Origin: IMCC26256 sp046081705
GTDB taxonomy: Bacteria; Actinomycetota; Acidimicrobiia; IMCC26256
Direction: 5' to 3'
Assembly: GCA_046081705.1 (NCBI GenBank)
Contig: JBJTWK010000056.1
Coordinates: 1-59,776, forward strand
DNA length: 59,776 bases
Shown: in pieces, positions 1-8,400 of the stretch
Numbering within the stretch: the stretch's first letter is position 1
Layout: each line of letters starts with the position of its first letter
Program-made: the position numbers and the translations under genes
The notes under the pieces: generated by a model
The model's database searches: none
Seen by the model: the letters and a program-made list of their open reading frames with translations, nothing else
What the model was told of the DNA's origin: nothing

Positions 1-898
1 GTGGATGTTCCCGAACCCCGCGTACCACGACGCGACCGGTGACGGCGTGCGCTGGGCGATGCGTCACCTCCCGTTCTACGGGCGGTGGTACCGCCTCCTC
101 ATCTTCTGGCCCGCGTGCGACGGCGGCCTCCCGGCGATGCGCATCGACCCCGGCTACCCGCACCAGGACCGCGCCGTGAGCGAGATCAACGACGCGGCGA
201 GGGAGTTCTTCACCGGCTGGATCGCCGGGCAGGTCGGGGACGACCCGGAGCTGCTCGCCAAGGTGGTCCCTGACCACGTGTGCCTCGGGACCCGCACGCT
301 TCAGGACAACGGGTCCTGGCTCGGTGCGCTCACCCGACCCGACGTGGATCTCATCACCGATCCGATCGACCACATCGAGCCCGACGCGATCGTCACCGCG
401 GACGGCGCCAGGCACGAGGCCGACGTCATCGTGTTCGCGACGGGTTTCCACGCGAACCGCTACCTCTGGCCGATGGAGATCGTCGGACGCGAGGGCGTCG
501 TGCTGGGGGAGCAGTGGGGCGACGAGCCCACCGCGTACCTCGGCATCACGATCCCGAACTTCCCGAACCTGTTCTGCCTCTACGGACCCGGCACGAACCT
601 GGCGAGCGGCGGCAGCCTCATCTTCCACTCCGAGTGCCAGATGCGCTACGTCCTCGGATGCCTCGCGCTCCTGCTTGAGCGCGGCGCGCGCACGATCGAG
701 TGCACGCGGGCCGCGCACGACGAGTACAACGAGCGACTCCAGGCCGAACTGGCGCAGATGGTGTGGTCGCACCCGTCCATCCGGCACTCGTGGTACCGGA
801 ACGCCGCCGGGCGGATCTTCATCCTCTCGCCCTGGCGTCTCGTCGACTACTGGTCGTGGACCCGCACGCCGGAGCGGGAAGCGTTCACGCTGGCGTGA
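1..898 (+). CDS. Flavin-containing / Baeyer-Villiger-type monooxygenase, C-terminal part
   Basis: This is the last ~298 codons of an FAD- and NADPH-dependent monooxygenase; the 5' part with the dinucleotide-binding folds lies outside the window. The reading frame is already open at base 2, and the opening residues WMFPNP are internal family sequence, so the ATG at 5 is not a start. The motif FATGF followed by HANRYLWPM is typical of this family, and a C-terminal aromatic-rich tail ends in a TGA that overlaps the next GTG. Family members oxidise ketones or other carbonyl compounds; the substrate here cannot be read. Family call is firm, activity is inferred. Confidence 0.85.
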   Translation, partial: WMFPNPAYHDATGDGVRWAMRHLPFYGRWYRLLIFWPACDGGLPAMRIDPGYPHQDRAVSEINDAAREFFTGWIAGQVGDDPELLAKVVPDHVCLGTRTLQDNGSWLGALTRPDVDLITDPIDHIEPDAIVTADGARHEADVIVFATGFHANRYLWPMEIVGREGVVLGEQWGDEPTAYLGITIPNFPNLFCLYGPGTNLASGGSLIFHSECQMRYVLGCLALLLERGARTIECTRAAHDEYNERLQAELAQMVWSHPSIRHSWYRNAAGRIFILSPWRLVDYWSWTRTPEREAFTLA

Positions 899-1344
899 AG
901 CCCGGTACCGTGCCGGTCGTGACGATCGAGTCGGTGCCGACAACGGCGAGCGTGGCCCGGACGCGGCGGACCGTCGGGGTCGCGGCGGCGGGGGCGCTCG
1001 GCGCGTGGGCGCTGGCGGCCGCGATCGATCCGGCGGCGGGGCCCGTCCTCTGTCCGTTCCGGCGGGCGACGGGTCTCGACTGCCCGCTCTGCGGCGCGAC
1101 CCGGGCCGTCCACGCGTTCGCCACCGGGCACCCCGGCCGGGCGTTCGACCACAACCTCCTCATCGGGATCGCGGTGCCGATCGCCGTCGCCGTGCTCGTC
1201 GTTGCGATCGCGCTTGCGGTGCGGGCACGTCCGATCCGGCGGCCCGCCGTGCCCCGCAACCTCTGGGTCGGGATCGGGCTGCTCGTCGGTGCGTTCTGGA
1301 TCCTGCGGAACCTGCCGGCCCTCGCCTGGCTCGGGAGCGCCTGA
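895..1344 (+). CDS. DUF2752 family membrane protein
   Basis: Small membrane protein of 149 residues. The GTG at 895 overlaps the stop of the monooxygenase by four bases, so translational coupling is likely; the longer reading from 700 would overlap deeply and was not used. It has the DUF2752 signature CPFRRATG followed by CPLCGATRA near residues 45-62, then two hydrophobic segments. The paired cysteines resemble a metal or redox site, but the family has no established function. GTG codons at 910 and 919 are alternative starts. Confidence 0.75.
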   Translation: MKPGTVPVVTIESVPTTASVARTRRTVGVAAAGALGAWALAAAIDPAAGPVLCPFRRATGLDCPLCGATRAVHAFATGHPGRAFDHNLLIGIAVPIAVAVLVVAIALAVRARPIRRPAVPRNLWVGIGLLVGAFWILRNLPALAWLGSA

Positions 1345-1348
1345 CGCG

Positions 1349-1383
1349 ACGACGCCGGCGGCCCCGCGGACCACCGGCGTCGT
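1349..1383. terminator. Hairpin between convergent genes
   Basis: A 13-base arm (1349-1361) pairs with 1371-1383 with one mismatch around a 9-base loop. It lies just after the DUF2752 gene and before the end of the facing membrane protein gene, so it could end transcription from both sides. No U-tract follows, as is common in GC-rich actinobacteria. Confidence 0.55.
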
Positions 1384-1405
1384 TGCGCGCGTCCGTGCGC
1401 GCCGA

Positions 1406-2122
1406 TCAGCGTGCCGGAGCGATCGGCTGGCCGCTCAGCGACCGGTAGGCGTACGCGAACACCACGGCCGTCATCGGGTAGGTGAAGAGCAGCCCCACGA
1501 AGCAGAGCAGCAGGCCGACGATGTTGATGAGCATCATGAGGAAGGCCAGACCGAGGAGCGGTCCGAACTTCGGCTTGACGATCTCGATCGAACGGCGGAC
1601 CGCGGCGATCGGATCGCGCTCGTGCGAGTCGATCACGACGTACCCGGCGAAACCGAGGAACACCGCGGCGATGATGCCCGGGAGGATGCAGAGGTAGAGA
1701 CCGACGACGATCACGACGCCGGCGATGATCTGCACCACGAGGTACGGCAGGAAGTCCTCGGTCTGGGTGAGCTGGTTCACATCGGGTCGACCGCCGTCGG
1801 TCACGCGCAGCGCCGCCCGGACGAGGCCCATCGCGAGGATGAGGCCGACGGCGAAGAGCAGCACGACCCACACGGTCTGGAGCAGGTCGTTCTGCGGGCC
1901 GGGGCGGGCGAACTGGAGCACCGCCTGCACGATCCAGATCACGACCGTGATCGTGAGCAGCGGCCCGAAGTTCTTGAGCGTCGCGTGCCAGCCGTAACTC
2001 ACGGCCTCGCCGACGCTGAAGTCGCCGCCGCCGTACGACCCCATGCCCGGCGGGGGTGGCGGTACCGCACCGGGCGGCGGCGGCGGGGGCGGGGGCGGGG
2101 GCGGCGGGGGAACCTGCGACAT
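1406..2122 (-). CDS. Proline-rich N-terminus, multi-pass membrane protein
   Basis: Protein of 238 residues. Residues 5-26 are almost all proline, interrupted by GAV and ending in GMGSYGGG, followed by about five hydrophobic segments (residues ~50-75, 84-106, 125-160, 185-235). The arrangement resembles actinobacterial membrane proteins with a glycerophosphoryl-diester-phosphodiesterase-type membrane domain. The cytosolic proline tail may act as a binding platform, and its translation should depend on EF-P. No enzyme motif is visible. Start ATG at 2122 is the only good one. Function unknown. Confidence 0.7.
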   Translation of the reverse strand: MSQVPPPPPPPPPPPPPGAVPPPPPGMGSYGGGDFSVGEAVSYGWHATLKNFGPLLTITVVIWIVQAVLQFARPGPQNDLLQTVWVVLLFAVGLILAMGLVRAALRVTDGGRPDVNQLTQTEDFLPYLVVQIIAGVVIVVGLYLCILPGIIAAVFLGFAGYVVIDSHERDPIAAVRRSIEIVKPKFGPLLGLAFLMMLINIVGLLLCFVGLLFTYPMTAVVFAYAYRSLSGQPIAPAR

Positions 2123-2226
2123 GTCGTCTCCCGGTCAGGCGACCCCGGTGGGGCCGCGTCGTCTCGGGCGCAGACGCTAGGACCGCGCGGCCCACGACGC
2201 GCGCACCTCGAGTGGGGCCGCCCGGG

Positions 2227-2345
2227 GCGACCGTCCTGGAGCGTGCGGATGATCGCCGCGCCGCCCTGGCGTCTCGATGGGCCAGGACGACGTCTCGGTG
2301 CCGCGACCGTCCTAGAGCGTGCGGATGATCGCCGCGTCGCCCTGG
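2227..2345. repeat. Direct repeat copying the 3' end of the thiolase gene
   Basis: Bases 2227-2269 repeat 2303-2345 with 41 of 43 identical, offset 76 bases. The 2303-2345 copy contains the last thiolase codons and TAG stop; in the other copy the stop reads CAG and the frame continues as QDGRPG. The second copy lies in the otherwise non-coding stretch 2123-2311, in which nothing else recognisable was seen. Confidence 0.9.
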
Positions 2346-3496
2346 CCGCCACCCCCGCAGAGGGCGGCGGCGCCGGTTCCACCGCCGCGACGGCGCAGCT
2401 CGTTGATGAGCGTGAGCACGACGCGGGCGCCGGACATGCCGACCGGGTGACCGAGGGCGATGGCGCCGCCGTTCACGTTCACGATGTCGTCGGAGATGCC
2501 GAGGTCGGCCATCGACGCGAGGCCCACGGCCGCGAACGCCTCGTTGAGCTCGAAGAGGTCGATCGCCGAGACGGGCAGGTTCGCACCGTCGAGCGCACGC
2601 TTGATCGCCCGCGACGGCTGCGTGAGCAGCGACGGGTCGGGACCGGCGACCTGGCCGTAACCGACGAGCTCGGCGATCGGCGTGACGCCGAGTTCGGCCG
2701 CCTTGTCCTTCGACATCACGACGAGCGCGGCACCGCCGTCGGAGATCTGGGACGCATTCCCCGCGGTGATCGTGCCGTCCTTGGTGAAGGCGGGGCGCAG
2801 GCCGCCGAGCGACTCCGCCGAGGTGCCGGGCCGCACCCCCTCGTCGGTGTCGACGATGAGCGGGTCGCCCTTGCGCCGCGGGATGGCGACCGGCGCGATC
2901 TCGTCGGCGAAGCGGCCGTCCTTCTGGGCGTTGGCGGCGCGCTCGTGGGACTTGGCCGCCATATCGTCCTGTGCTTCGCGGGTGATGCCGCCGAGTGCGC
3001 CGGTGTACTTCTCGGTGCCCTCGCCCATGTGCACCGCATCGAACGCGCACCACAGCCCGTCGTGGATGAGCGAGTCGACGAGCTGGCCGTTGCCCATGCG
3101 GTATCCGGCCCGCGCCTTGGGGAGCAGGTACGGCGCGTTGGTCATCGACTCCATGCCGCCGGCGATCACGACCTCGGCGTCGCCCGCGTTGATCATCTGG
3201 TCGGCGAGGTAGATCGCGTTGATGCCGGAGAGGCAGACCTTGTTGATGGTGGTCGCCGGGACGCTCATCGGGATCCCGGCCTTGGCCGCGGCCTGGCGTG
3301 CGGTGATCTGGCCCGTGCCCGCCTGGAGCACTTGGCCCATGATCACGTAGTCGACGTCGTCGGCCTTCACGCCCCCGCGCTCGAGTGCGGCCTTGATCGC
3401 GATGCCGCCGAGGTCCGCTGCGCTGAGGTCGGCGAACGCGCCGGAGAGCTTGCCGATGGGCGTGCGGGCGGTGGAGACGATGACGGAACCGGGCAT
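2312..3496 (-). CDS. Acetyl-CoA C-acetyltransferase (thiolase)
   Basis: Condenses two acetyl-CoA to acetoacetyl-CoA, or runs the reverse cleavage. The 394 residues match the normal thiolase length. The nucleophilic Cys88 sits in NKVCLSG, His350 in GHPVGMSG, and the second catalytic Cys380 in CGGGGQG. ATG at 3496 is preceded by GGAGGG eight bases upstream, so the longer frame to 3577 was trimmed. It diverges from crotonyl-CoA carboxylase/reductase; with 3-hydroxybutyryl-CoA dehydrogenase at 14.4 kb it can supply C4 acyl-CoA to the ethylmalonyl-CoA pathway. A beta-oxidation role is also possible. Confidence 0.92.
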   Translation of the reverse strand: MPGSVIVSTARTPIGKLSGAFADLSAADLGGIAIKAALERGGVKADDVDYVIMGQVLQAGTGQITARQAAAKAGIPMSVPATTINKVCLSGINAIYLADQMINAGDAEVVIAGGMESMTNAPYLLPKARAGYRMGNGQLVDSLIHDGLWCAFDAVHMGEGTEKYTGALGGITREAQDDMAAKSHERAANAQKDGRFADEIAPVAIPRRKGDPLIVDTDEGVRPGTSAESLGGLRPAFTKDGTITAGNASQISDGGAALVVMSKDKAAELGVTPIAELVGYGQVAGPDPSLLTQPSRAIKRALDGANLPVSAIDLFELNEAFAAVGLASMADLGISDDIVNVNGGAIALGHPVGMSGARVVLTLINELRRRGGGTGAAALCGGGGQGDAAIIRTL

Positions 3497-3627
3497 GGGA
3501 CCCTCCGGAGCGTGGGACGGGTGAACGGGTGCGGATGGTAGCCCTGCCCCGTCGGCCGGCGTCGGGCCGGAGGTCACATCCCGGGCGGGTGGTCCGGACC
3601 GGGCGGGCTCCGGTACGTTCCTCGGCC

Positions 3628-4977
3628 ATGACGAGCCAGATCGACGCCATCCGCACTGCGATCCTCGAGGGCGCCCCCGCCGACGACCTCGCCGCCCTCC
3701 CGCTCCCCGAGTCGACCCGGGCCGCCGTGGTCCTCGCCGAGGAGGAGGCGATGTTCGAGGGCGTCGCGTCCGAGGACAAGGACCCGCGGCAGTCGGTGCA
3801 CATCCAGGACGTCGCGCTCCCCGAACTCGCGCCGGACGAGGCGGTCATCGCGGTGATGGCCTCGGCCATCAACTTCAACACGGTGTGGACCTCGATCTTC
3901 GAGCCGCTACCGACCTTCGGGTTCCTCAAGCGTCTCGGCCGGGAGAGCGAGTGGGGGGCGCGCCACGACCAGCCGTACCACGTGATGGGTTCCGACGCGT
4001 CGGGCGTCGTGCTGCGGGTCGGTTCCGCGGTCCGCAACTGGAAGCCGGGTGACCGCGTCACTGTGCACTGCAACCACGTCGACGATCAGGACCCCACGAG
4101 CCACGACGACTCGATGATGGCGCTCAACCAGCGCATCTGGGGTTTCGAGACCAACTTCGGCAGCCTCGCCGACCTCTCGATCGTCAAGGCGAACCAGCTC
4201 ATGCCGAAGCCCGAGCACCTCACGTGGGAGGAGGCGGCGGTCAACGCGTTGTGCAACTCGACCTCGTACCGCATGATCGTGAGCCCGAATGGTGCGCAGA
4301 TGACTCAGGGGCAGTCGGTGCTCATCTGGGGTGCGACCGGCGGCATCGGGGCGTACGCGACGCAGTACGTGCTCAACGGCGGCGGGGTCCCCGTCGGTGT
4401 GGTGTCGTCCCCCGAGCGGGCGGCGCTCCTCAACGAGATGGGCTGCGAGGCGGTCATCGACCGGCGGGCCGAGGGCTACCGGTTCTGGGCCGACGATCAC
4501 AACCAGGACCCGAAGGAGTGGCTGCGGCTCGGCAAGAAGATCCGCGAGCTCATCGGGCGTGACGTCGACATCGTGTTCGAGCACCCGGGGCGTTCGACCA
4601 TGGGTGCCTCGGTGTTCGTGGCGCGCAAGGGCGGCATGATCATCACCTGCGCGGCGACCTCGGGGTTCAACATCGAGTACGACAACCGGTACCTCTGGAT
4701 GAATCTCAAGACGCTCAAGGGCTGCCACTTCGCGAACTACCGCGAGGCCTACGAGGCGAACCGTCTCGTGTGTGAGGGGCGCATCCACCCGACCCTCTCG
4801 ACCGTGCGCCCGCTCGAGGAGACCGCGGATGCCGCGCTCCTCGTGCACCGCAACGAGGTGGAGGGCAAGGTGGGCGTCCTCGCGCTGGCCCCCGAGGAGG
4901 GCCTCGGCGTCACGAACCACGAGATGCGCGAGCGCCTGCTCCCGCAGATCACCCTCTACCGCCGTTTCCACGGCTGA
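3628..4977 (+). CDS. ccr: Crotonyl-CoA carboxylase/reductase
   Basis: Reductive carboxylation of crotonyl-CoA to ethylmalonyl-CoA with NADPH and CO2, the key step of the ethylmalonyl-CoA pathway. The 449 residues form a medium-chain dehydrogenase fold: GroES-like part first, then a nucleotide-binding motif GATGGIGAYA near residue 235. The CO2-binding quartet known from the Kitasatospora enzyme (N81, F170, E171, H365) appears to be kept as N84, F173, E174 and H367, which separates it from plain enoyl-CoA reductases. ATG at 3628 follows TACGTT (3614-3619) by eight bases, suggesting a leaderless start; the frame from 3529 was trimmed. Confidence 0.95.
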   Translation: MTSQIDAIRTAILEGAPADDLAALPLPESTRAAVVLAEEEAMFEGVASEDKDPRQSVHIQDVALPELAPDEAVIAVMASAINFNTVWTSIFEPLPTFGFLKRLGRESEWGARHDQPYHVMGSDASGVVLRVGSAVRNWKPGDRVTVHCNHVDDQDPTSHDDSMMALNQRIWGFETNFGSLADLSIVKANQLMPKPEHLTWEEAAVNALCNSTSYRMIVSPNGAQMTQGQSVLIWGATGGIGAYATQYVLNGGGVPVGVVSSPERAALLNEMGCEAVIDRRAEGYRFWADDHNQDPKEWLRLGKKIRELIGRDVDIVFEHPGRSTMGASVFVARKGGMIITCAATSGFNIEYDNRYLWMNLKTLKGCHFANYREAYEANRLVCEGRIHPTLSTVRPLEETADAALLVHRNEVEGKVGVLALAPEEGLGVTNHEMRERLLPQITLYRRFHG

Positions 4978-5004
4978 TCCCCCGACCGAGCCCAGGAGAA
5001 CGCC

Positions 5005-5406
5005 GTGCCCCTCGTCGAGATCGACCACGTCGCCATCGCCGTCCGCGACCTCGAGGCCGCGATCGCCTACTACCGCGACACGTTCGGGGTGGAGGTCGAG
5101 CACCGGGAGGTCGTCGAGTCCGACGGCGTCGAGGAGGCCCTGCTCAAGGTGGCCGAGTCCTACATCCAGCTGCTCACGCCCACCCGCCCGGACTCGCCGG
5201 TGGCGAAGTCGCTCGAGACCCGCGGCGAGGGCCTGCACCACATCGGGTACCGCGTCGCCGACTGCGCCGCCGCGCTCGAGCAGGTGAAGGCCGAGGGCCA
5301 CCGGGTGATCGACGAGGCGCCGCGGCCGGGGAGCCGGGGCACGACGGTCGCCTTCGTGCACCCGAAGACGGCTTTCGGCACCCTCATCGAGCTCGTCCAG
5401 GAGTAG
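5005..5406 (+). CDS. mce: Methylmalonyl-CoA epimerase
   Basis: Interconverts the epimers of methylmalonyl-CoA, and in the ethylmalonyl-CoA pathway also those of ethylmalonyl-CoA. The 133-residue protein has the two-repeat vicinal oxygen chelate fold, with metal ligands visible as His in IDHVAI (residue 8), His in GLHHIGY and Glu in LIELVQ at the C-terminus. GTG at 5005 is preceded by AGGAG. It lies 27 bases after ccr and before the carboxylase beta subunit, matching the chain ccr, epimerase, carboxylase. Confidence 0.93.
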   Translation: MPLVEIDHVAIAVRDLEAAIAYYRDTFGVEVEHREVVESDGVEEALLKVAESYIQLLTPTRPDSPVAKSLETRGEGLHHIGYRVADCAAALEQVKAEGHRVIDEAPRPGSRGTTVAFVHPKTAFGTLIELVQE

Positions 5407-5463
5407 TCCGGCGCGACCCCCGGGGGGAGTTCGCCGGCCCGCGGACCGGTAACCTCGCCACCC

Positions 5464-7044
5464 ATGGCCGCACAGGAACCGACCCCGACCCACCCGCTCG
5501 AGCAGCGCCTCGAGCACCTCGCCGCCCTGCGCGAGGAGGCGCTCCACGCCGGGAGCCCCGCCGCGGTCGAGCGGCAGCACGCCCGCGGCAAGCTGACCGC
5601 ACGTGAGCGCCTCGAGCGGCTCCTCGACCCCGACTCCTTCGTCGAGCTCGACATGTTCGCCCGCCACCGGGCGCACGGGTTCGGCATCGAGAACACCCGA
5701 CCCCTCACCGACGGGGTCGTGACCGGTTGGGGCACGATCGACGGCCGCAAGGTGTTCGTGTTCTCCCAGGACTTCACCGTCTTCGGCGGCGCGCTCGGCG
5801 AGGTGTTCGCCGAGAAGATCCACAAGGTGATGGATCTCGCGGAGTCCGTCGGCGCGCCGATGATCGGCCTCAACGACGGTGCGGGCGCCCGCATCCAGGA
5901 GGGCGTCGTCTCGCTCGCTTCCTACGGCGGCATCTTCCACCGCAACGTCAAGGCGTCCGGGGTCATCCCGCAGATCTCGGTGATCATGGGCCCGTGCGCG
6001 GGTGGGGCGGTCTACTCGCCGGCCATGACCGACTTCATCTTCATGGTGAAGGGCACCTCGAACATGTTCATCACCGGTCCCGACGTCGTGAAGTCGGTCA
6101 CCGGCGAGGAGGTCACCCAGGAGGAGCTCGGCGGTGCGATGACCCACGCCACGAAGTCCGGCGTGGCCAACATCGTGTGCGACGACGAGGAGGCCTGCCT
6201 CGCGCAGGTGCGGTACCTGCTGTCGTTCCTGCCGTCGAACAATCTCGAGGACCCGCCGTTCTTCGACCCGGACGACGATCCGGCGCGGGAGTGCGACAAG
6301 GTCGTCGGACTCATCCCGGACGCGCCCAACAAGCCGTACGACATGAAGAAGGTCATCGCCGACATCGTCGACGACGGCGACTTCTTCGAGGTGAACGCGC
6401 TCTGGGCGATGAACATCGTGTGTGGCTACGCGCGCATCGGTGGGCACGTCGTCGGCATCGTCGGCAACCAGCCCCAGGTGCTCGCCGGGTGCCTCGACAT
6501 CGACGCATCCGAGAAGGCGGCCCGGTTCGTGCGCACCTGTGACGCGTTCAACATCCCGCTCGTCACGTTCGTCGACGTGCCGGGGTTCCTCCCGGGTACG
6601 GACCAGGAGTACGGCGGCATCATCCGCCACGGGGCGAAGCTGCTCTACGCCTACTGCGAGGCGACCGTCCCGCGCATCCAGATCATCACCCGCAAGGGGT
6701 ACGGCGGCGCGTACGTGGTCATGAACTCCAAGTCGATCGGCGCGGACCTCGCGTTCGCGTGGCCGTCGGCCGAGATCGCGGTAATGGGCGCCCAGGGCGC
6801 CGTCAACATCATCTTCCGCAAGGAGATCGCGGAGGCCGGGGACGACGCGGCGACCCGGCAGGCCGAACTCATCGAGGAGTACACGGAGCGGTTCGCCAAC
6901 CCGTACAACGCGGCCGAACGCGGGTACGTCGACGACGTCATCGACCCCCGTGAGACGCGTCGGGTCCTCGCCCGGTCCCTCGAGGTGCTGCGCACCAAGA
7001 AGGAGTCGCTCCCGCAGCGCAAGCACGGGAACGTGCCGCTGTGA
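5464..7044 (+). CDS. pccB: Acyl-CoA carboxylase, carboxyltransferase (beta) subunit
   Basis: Transfers CO2 from carboxybiotin to an acyl-CoA, most likely propionyl-CoA giving methylmalonyl-CoA. The 526 residues hold two crotonase-like halves, with acyl-binding GGAVYSP near residue 181 and the biotin-site stretch GGAY near residue 414. The residue after GGAY is Val418; the propionyl-specific Streptomyces PccB has Asp422 there, so acetyl- or longer acyl-CoA use cannot be excluded. The epsilon gene overlaps its stop. No biotin carboxylase (alpha) gene is in the window, so that partner is elsewhere. TAACCT (5450-5455) is eight bases before the ATG, suggesting leaderless transcription. Confidence 0.9.
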   Translation: MAAQEPTPTHPLEQRLEHLAALREEALHAGSPAAVERQHARGKLTARERLERLLDPDSFVELDMFARHRAHGFGIENTRPLTDGVVTGWGTIDGRKVFVFSQDFTVFGGALGEVFAEKIHKVMDLAESVGAPMIGLNDGAGARIQEGVVSLASYGGIFHRNVKASGVIPQISVIMGPCAGGAVYSPAMTDFIFMVKGTSNMFITGPDVVKSVTGEEVTQEELGGAMTHATKSGVANIVCDDEEACLAQVRYLLSFLPSNNLEDPPFFDPDDDPARECDKVVGLIPDAPNKPYDMKKVIADIVDDGDFFEVNALWAMNIVCGYARIGGHVVGIVGNQPQVLAGCLDIDASEKAARFVRTCDAFNIPLVTFVDVPGFLPGTDQEYGGIIRHGAKLLYAYCEATVPRIQIITRKGYGGAYVVMNSKSIGADLAFAWPSAEIAVMGAQGAVNIIFRKEIAEAGDDAATRQAELIEEYTERFANPYNAAERGYVDDVIDPRETRRVLARSLEVLRTKKESLPQRKHGNVPL

Positions 7045-7271
7045 GCCCGGCGCCGCTCGTCGGCATCCCGTCCGACGCGACCCCCGAGGAGGTCGCGGCG
7101 GTCCTCGCCACCTTCGCGGTCCTCGAGGCGCAGCGGTCCGTGGCCGTCGACGACGCGGCGACGCCCACCTCGAACTGGGTGCGCGCCTCCCGGCTCACCG
7201 CGCGTCGGGCCGGCCTGCAGCGCGGTGAGTACCGCCTGTCGGGGCGCATCGGTCGTCGTTCCCGGGCCTGA
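7041..7271 (+). CDS. Acyl-CoA carboxylase epsilon subunit
   Basis: Short protein of 76 residues whose GTG start overlaps the beta-subunit stop by four bases. Actinobacterial acyl-CoA carboxylases use such small epsilon proteins to hold alpha and beta subunits together. The C-terminal half (NWVRASRLTARRAGL) carries the usual Trp plus basic residues of the family. Size, position and motif agree; sequence conservation in this family is low, so the call rests partly on context. Confidence 0.82.
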   Translation: MSPAPLVGIPSDATPEEVAAVLATFAVLEAQRSVAVDDAATPTSNWVRASRLTARRAGLQRGEYRLSGRIGRRSRA

Positions 7272-7275
7272 CGCG

Positions 7276-8397
7276 ATGCCGGAGATCATCCACCCCGAGG
7301 TCATGAGCGTCGGGACCGACGAGGTCACCGTGTTCTTCCGGACCGAGCAGGCGGCACCCGTCGTGACCCGGGTCGGTGGTCGCGAGGTCACCACGACCGG
7401 TCCGTACCACCTCGCCCACGTCACCGGGCTCGAGTCGGGTGCCGAGGTGGGCGTCGACGTCGAGGGCGCCACCCACGGCGACGACCCGCACTTCCCGCGC
7501 ACCGTGACCACGCTCGTGCGGCCGCCGGGGCGGCTGCTGGCCCGGGTCGCCACCGCCAACGACGTGCACTTCGGGGAGACGGTGTGCGGGCGCATCCACA
7601 CCGTGCCGGACGAGGAGCTCGGTGTGGCGATCCCACGTCCCGACGAACCGCCGTACCCGCAGACCATGAACCAGGCGGCGATCGACGAGATCATCGGGTT
7701 CGATCCGGACCTCGTGCTGGTCAAGGGCGACCTCACCTGCGAGGGGACGGCCGAGGAGTACCAGCAGTTCCTCGACGCCTACGGCCGCCTCGGCGATCGC
7801 ATGCACCACGTGCGCGGCAACCACGACGCCATGCGCGACGACACCATGGCCCTCCGGGGCGCGCCCTACGCGGTGGAGCGGGACGGGGTGTCCTTCGTGA
7901 TGCTCGACACCGTGCGGCCGGGCACCGAGTTCGGGCGGATCACACCGGCACAGATCGACTGGCTCGACGAGTACGCCGCAGGCACGACCAACGTCGTGTT
8001 CGTGTTCGGGCACCACAACCTCTGGGACCTCGACGCGGTCGAGCGCAGCGAGTCGTACTTCGGCGTGAACTGCAACGACTCGGAGGCCTTCGGCGCGGTC
8101 GCGCTGCGCCGCGAGAACATCGTCGGCTACTTCGCCGGGCACACGCACCGCCACCGCATCCGGCGCTCCGAGCGTTCCCGGTCCATCCCGTGCGTCGAGG
8201 TCGGTGCGACGAAGGACTACCCGGGGGTGTGGGCGGAGTACCGGATCCACGAGGGCGGCTTCACCCAGATCGTGCACCGCATCTCGACGCAGGCCGCCCT
8301 GGACTGGACCGAACGCACGCGCTTCCTCTACGCCGGGCTCTACCGGGATTACTCGCTCGGTCCGCTCGAGCACCGCTGCTACACCGAGCTCTGGTAG
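7276..8397 (+). CDS. Calcineurin-like metallophosphoesterase
   Basis: 373 residues with the binuclear-metal motifs in order: NDVHFGE, KGDLT, RGNHD, GHHN and GHTHRHR. An N-terminal ~90 residues look like a beta-rich, fibronectin-type or purple-phosphatase-like domain. Substrate unknown; the family covers phosphodiesterases and phosphatases. ATG 7276 lies four bases after the epsilon stop, and the CoA-transferase gene starts three bases downstream, so it is embedded in an acyl-CoA operon. The frame from 7225 overlaps the epsilon gene and was trimmed. A role on CoA-linked or nucleotide phosphoesters is speculation. Confidence 0.85.
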   Translation: MPEIIHPEVMSVGTDEVTVFFRTEQAAPVVTRVGGREVTTTGPYHLAHVTGLESGAEVGVDVEGATHGDDPHFPRTVTTLVRPPGRLLARVATANDVHFGETVCGRIHTVPDEELGVAIPRPDEPPYPQTMNQAAIDEIIGFDPDLVLVKGDLTCEGTAEEYQQFLDAYGRLGDRMHHVRGNHDAMRDDTMALRGAPYAVERDGVSFVMLDTVRPGTEFGRITPAQIDWLDEYAAGTTNVVFVFGHHNLWDLDAVERSESYFGVNCNDSEAFGAVALRRENIVGYFAGHTHRHRIRRSERSRSIPCVEVGATKDYPGVWAEYRIHEGGFTQIVHRISTQAALDWTERTRFLYAGLYRDYSLGPLEHRCYTELW

Positions 8398-8400
8398 GCG

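Noticed and set aside
885..4073. 1062-codon minus-strand frame and similar long frames (3907-7026, 7195-9465, 9462-11165)
   Set aside because: They lie opposite well-identified genes, are rich in Arg/Gly/Pro/Ala runs and show no family sequence except where they join the true gene; they result from high GC content.
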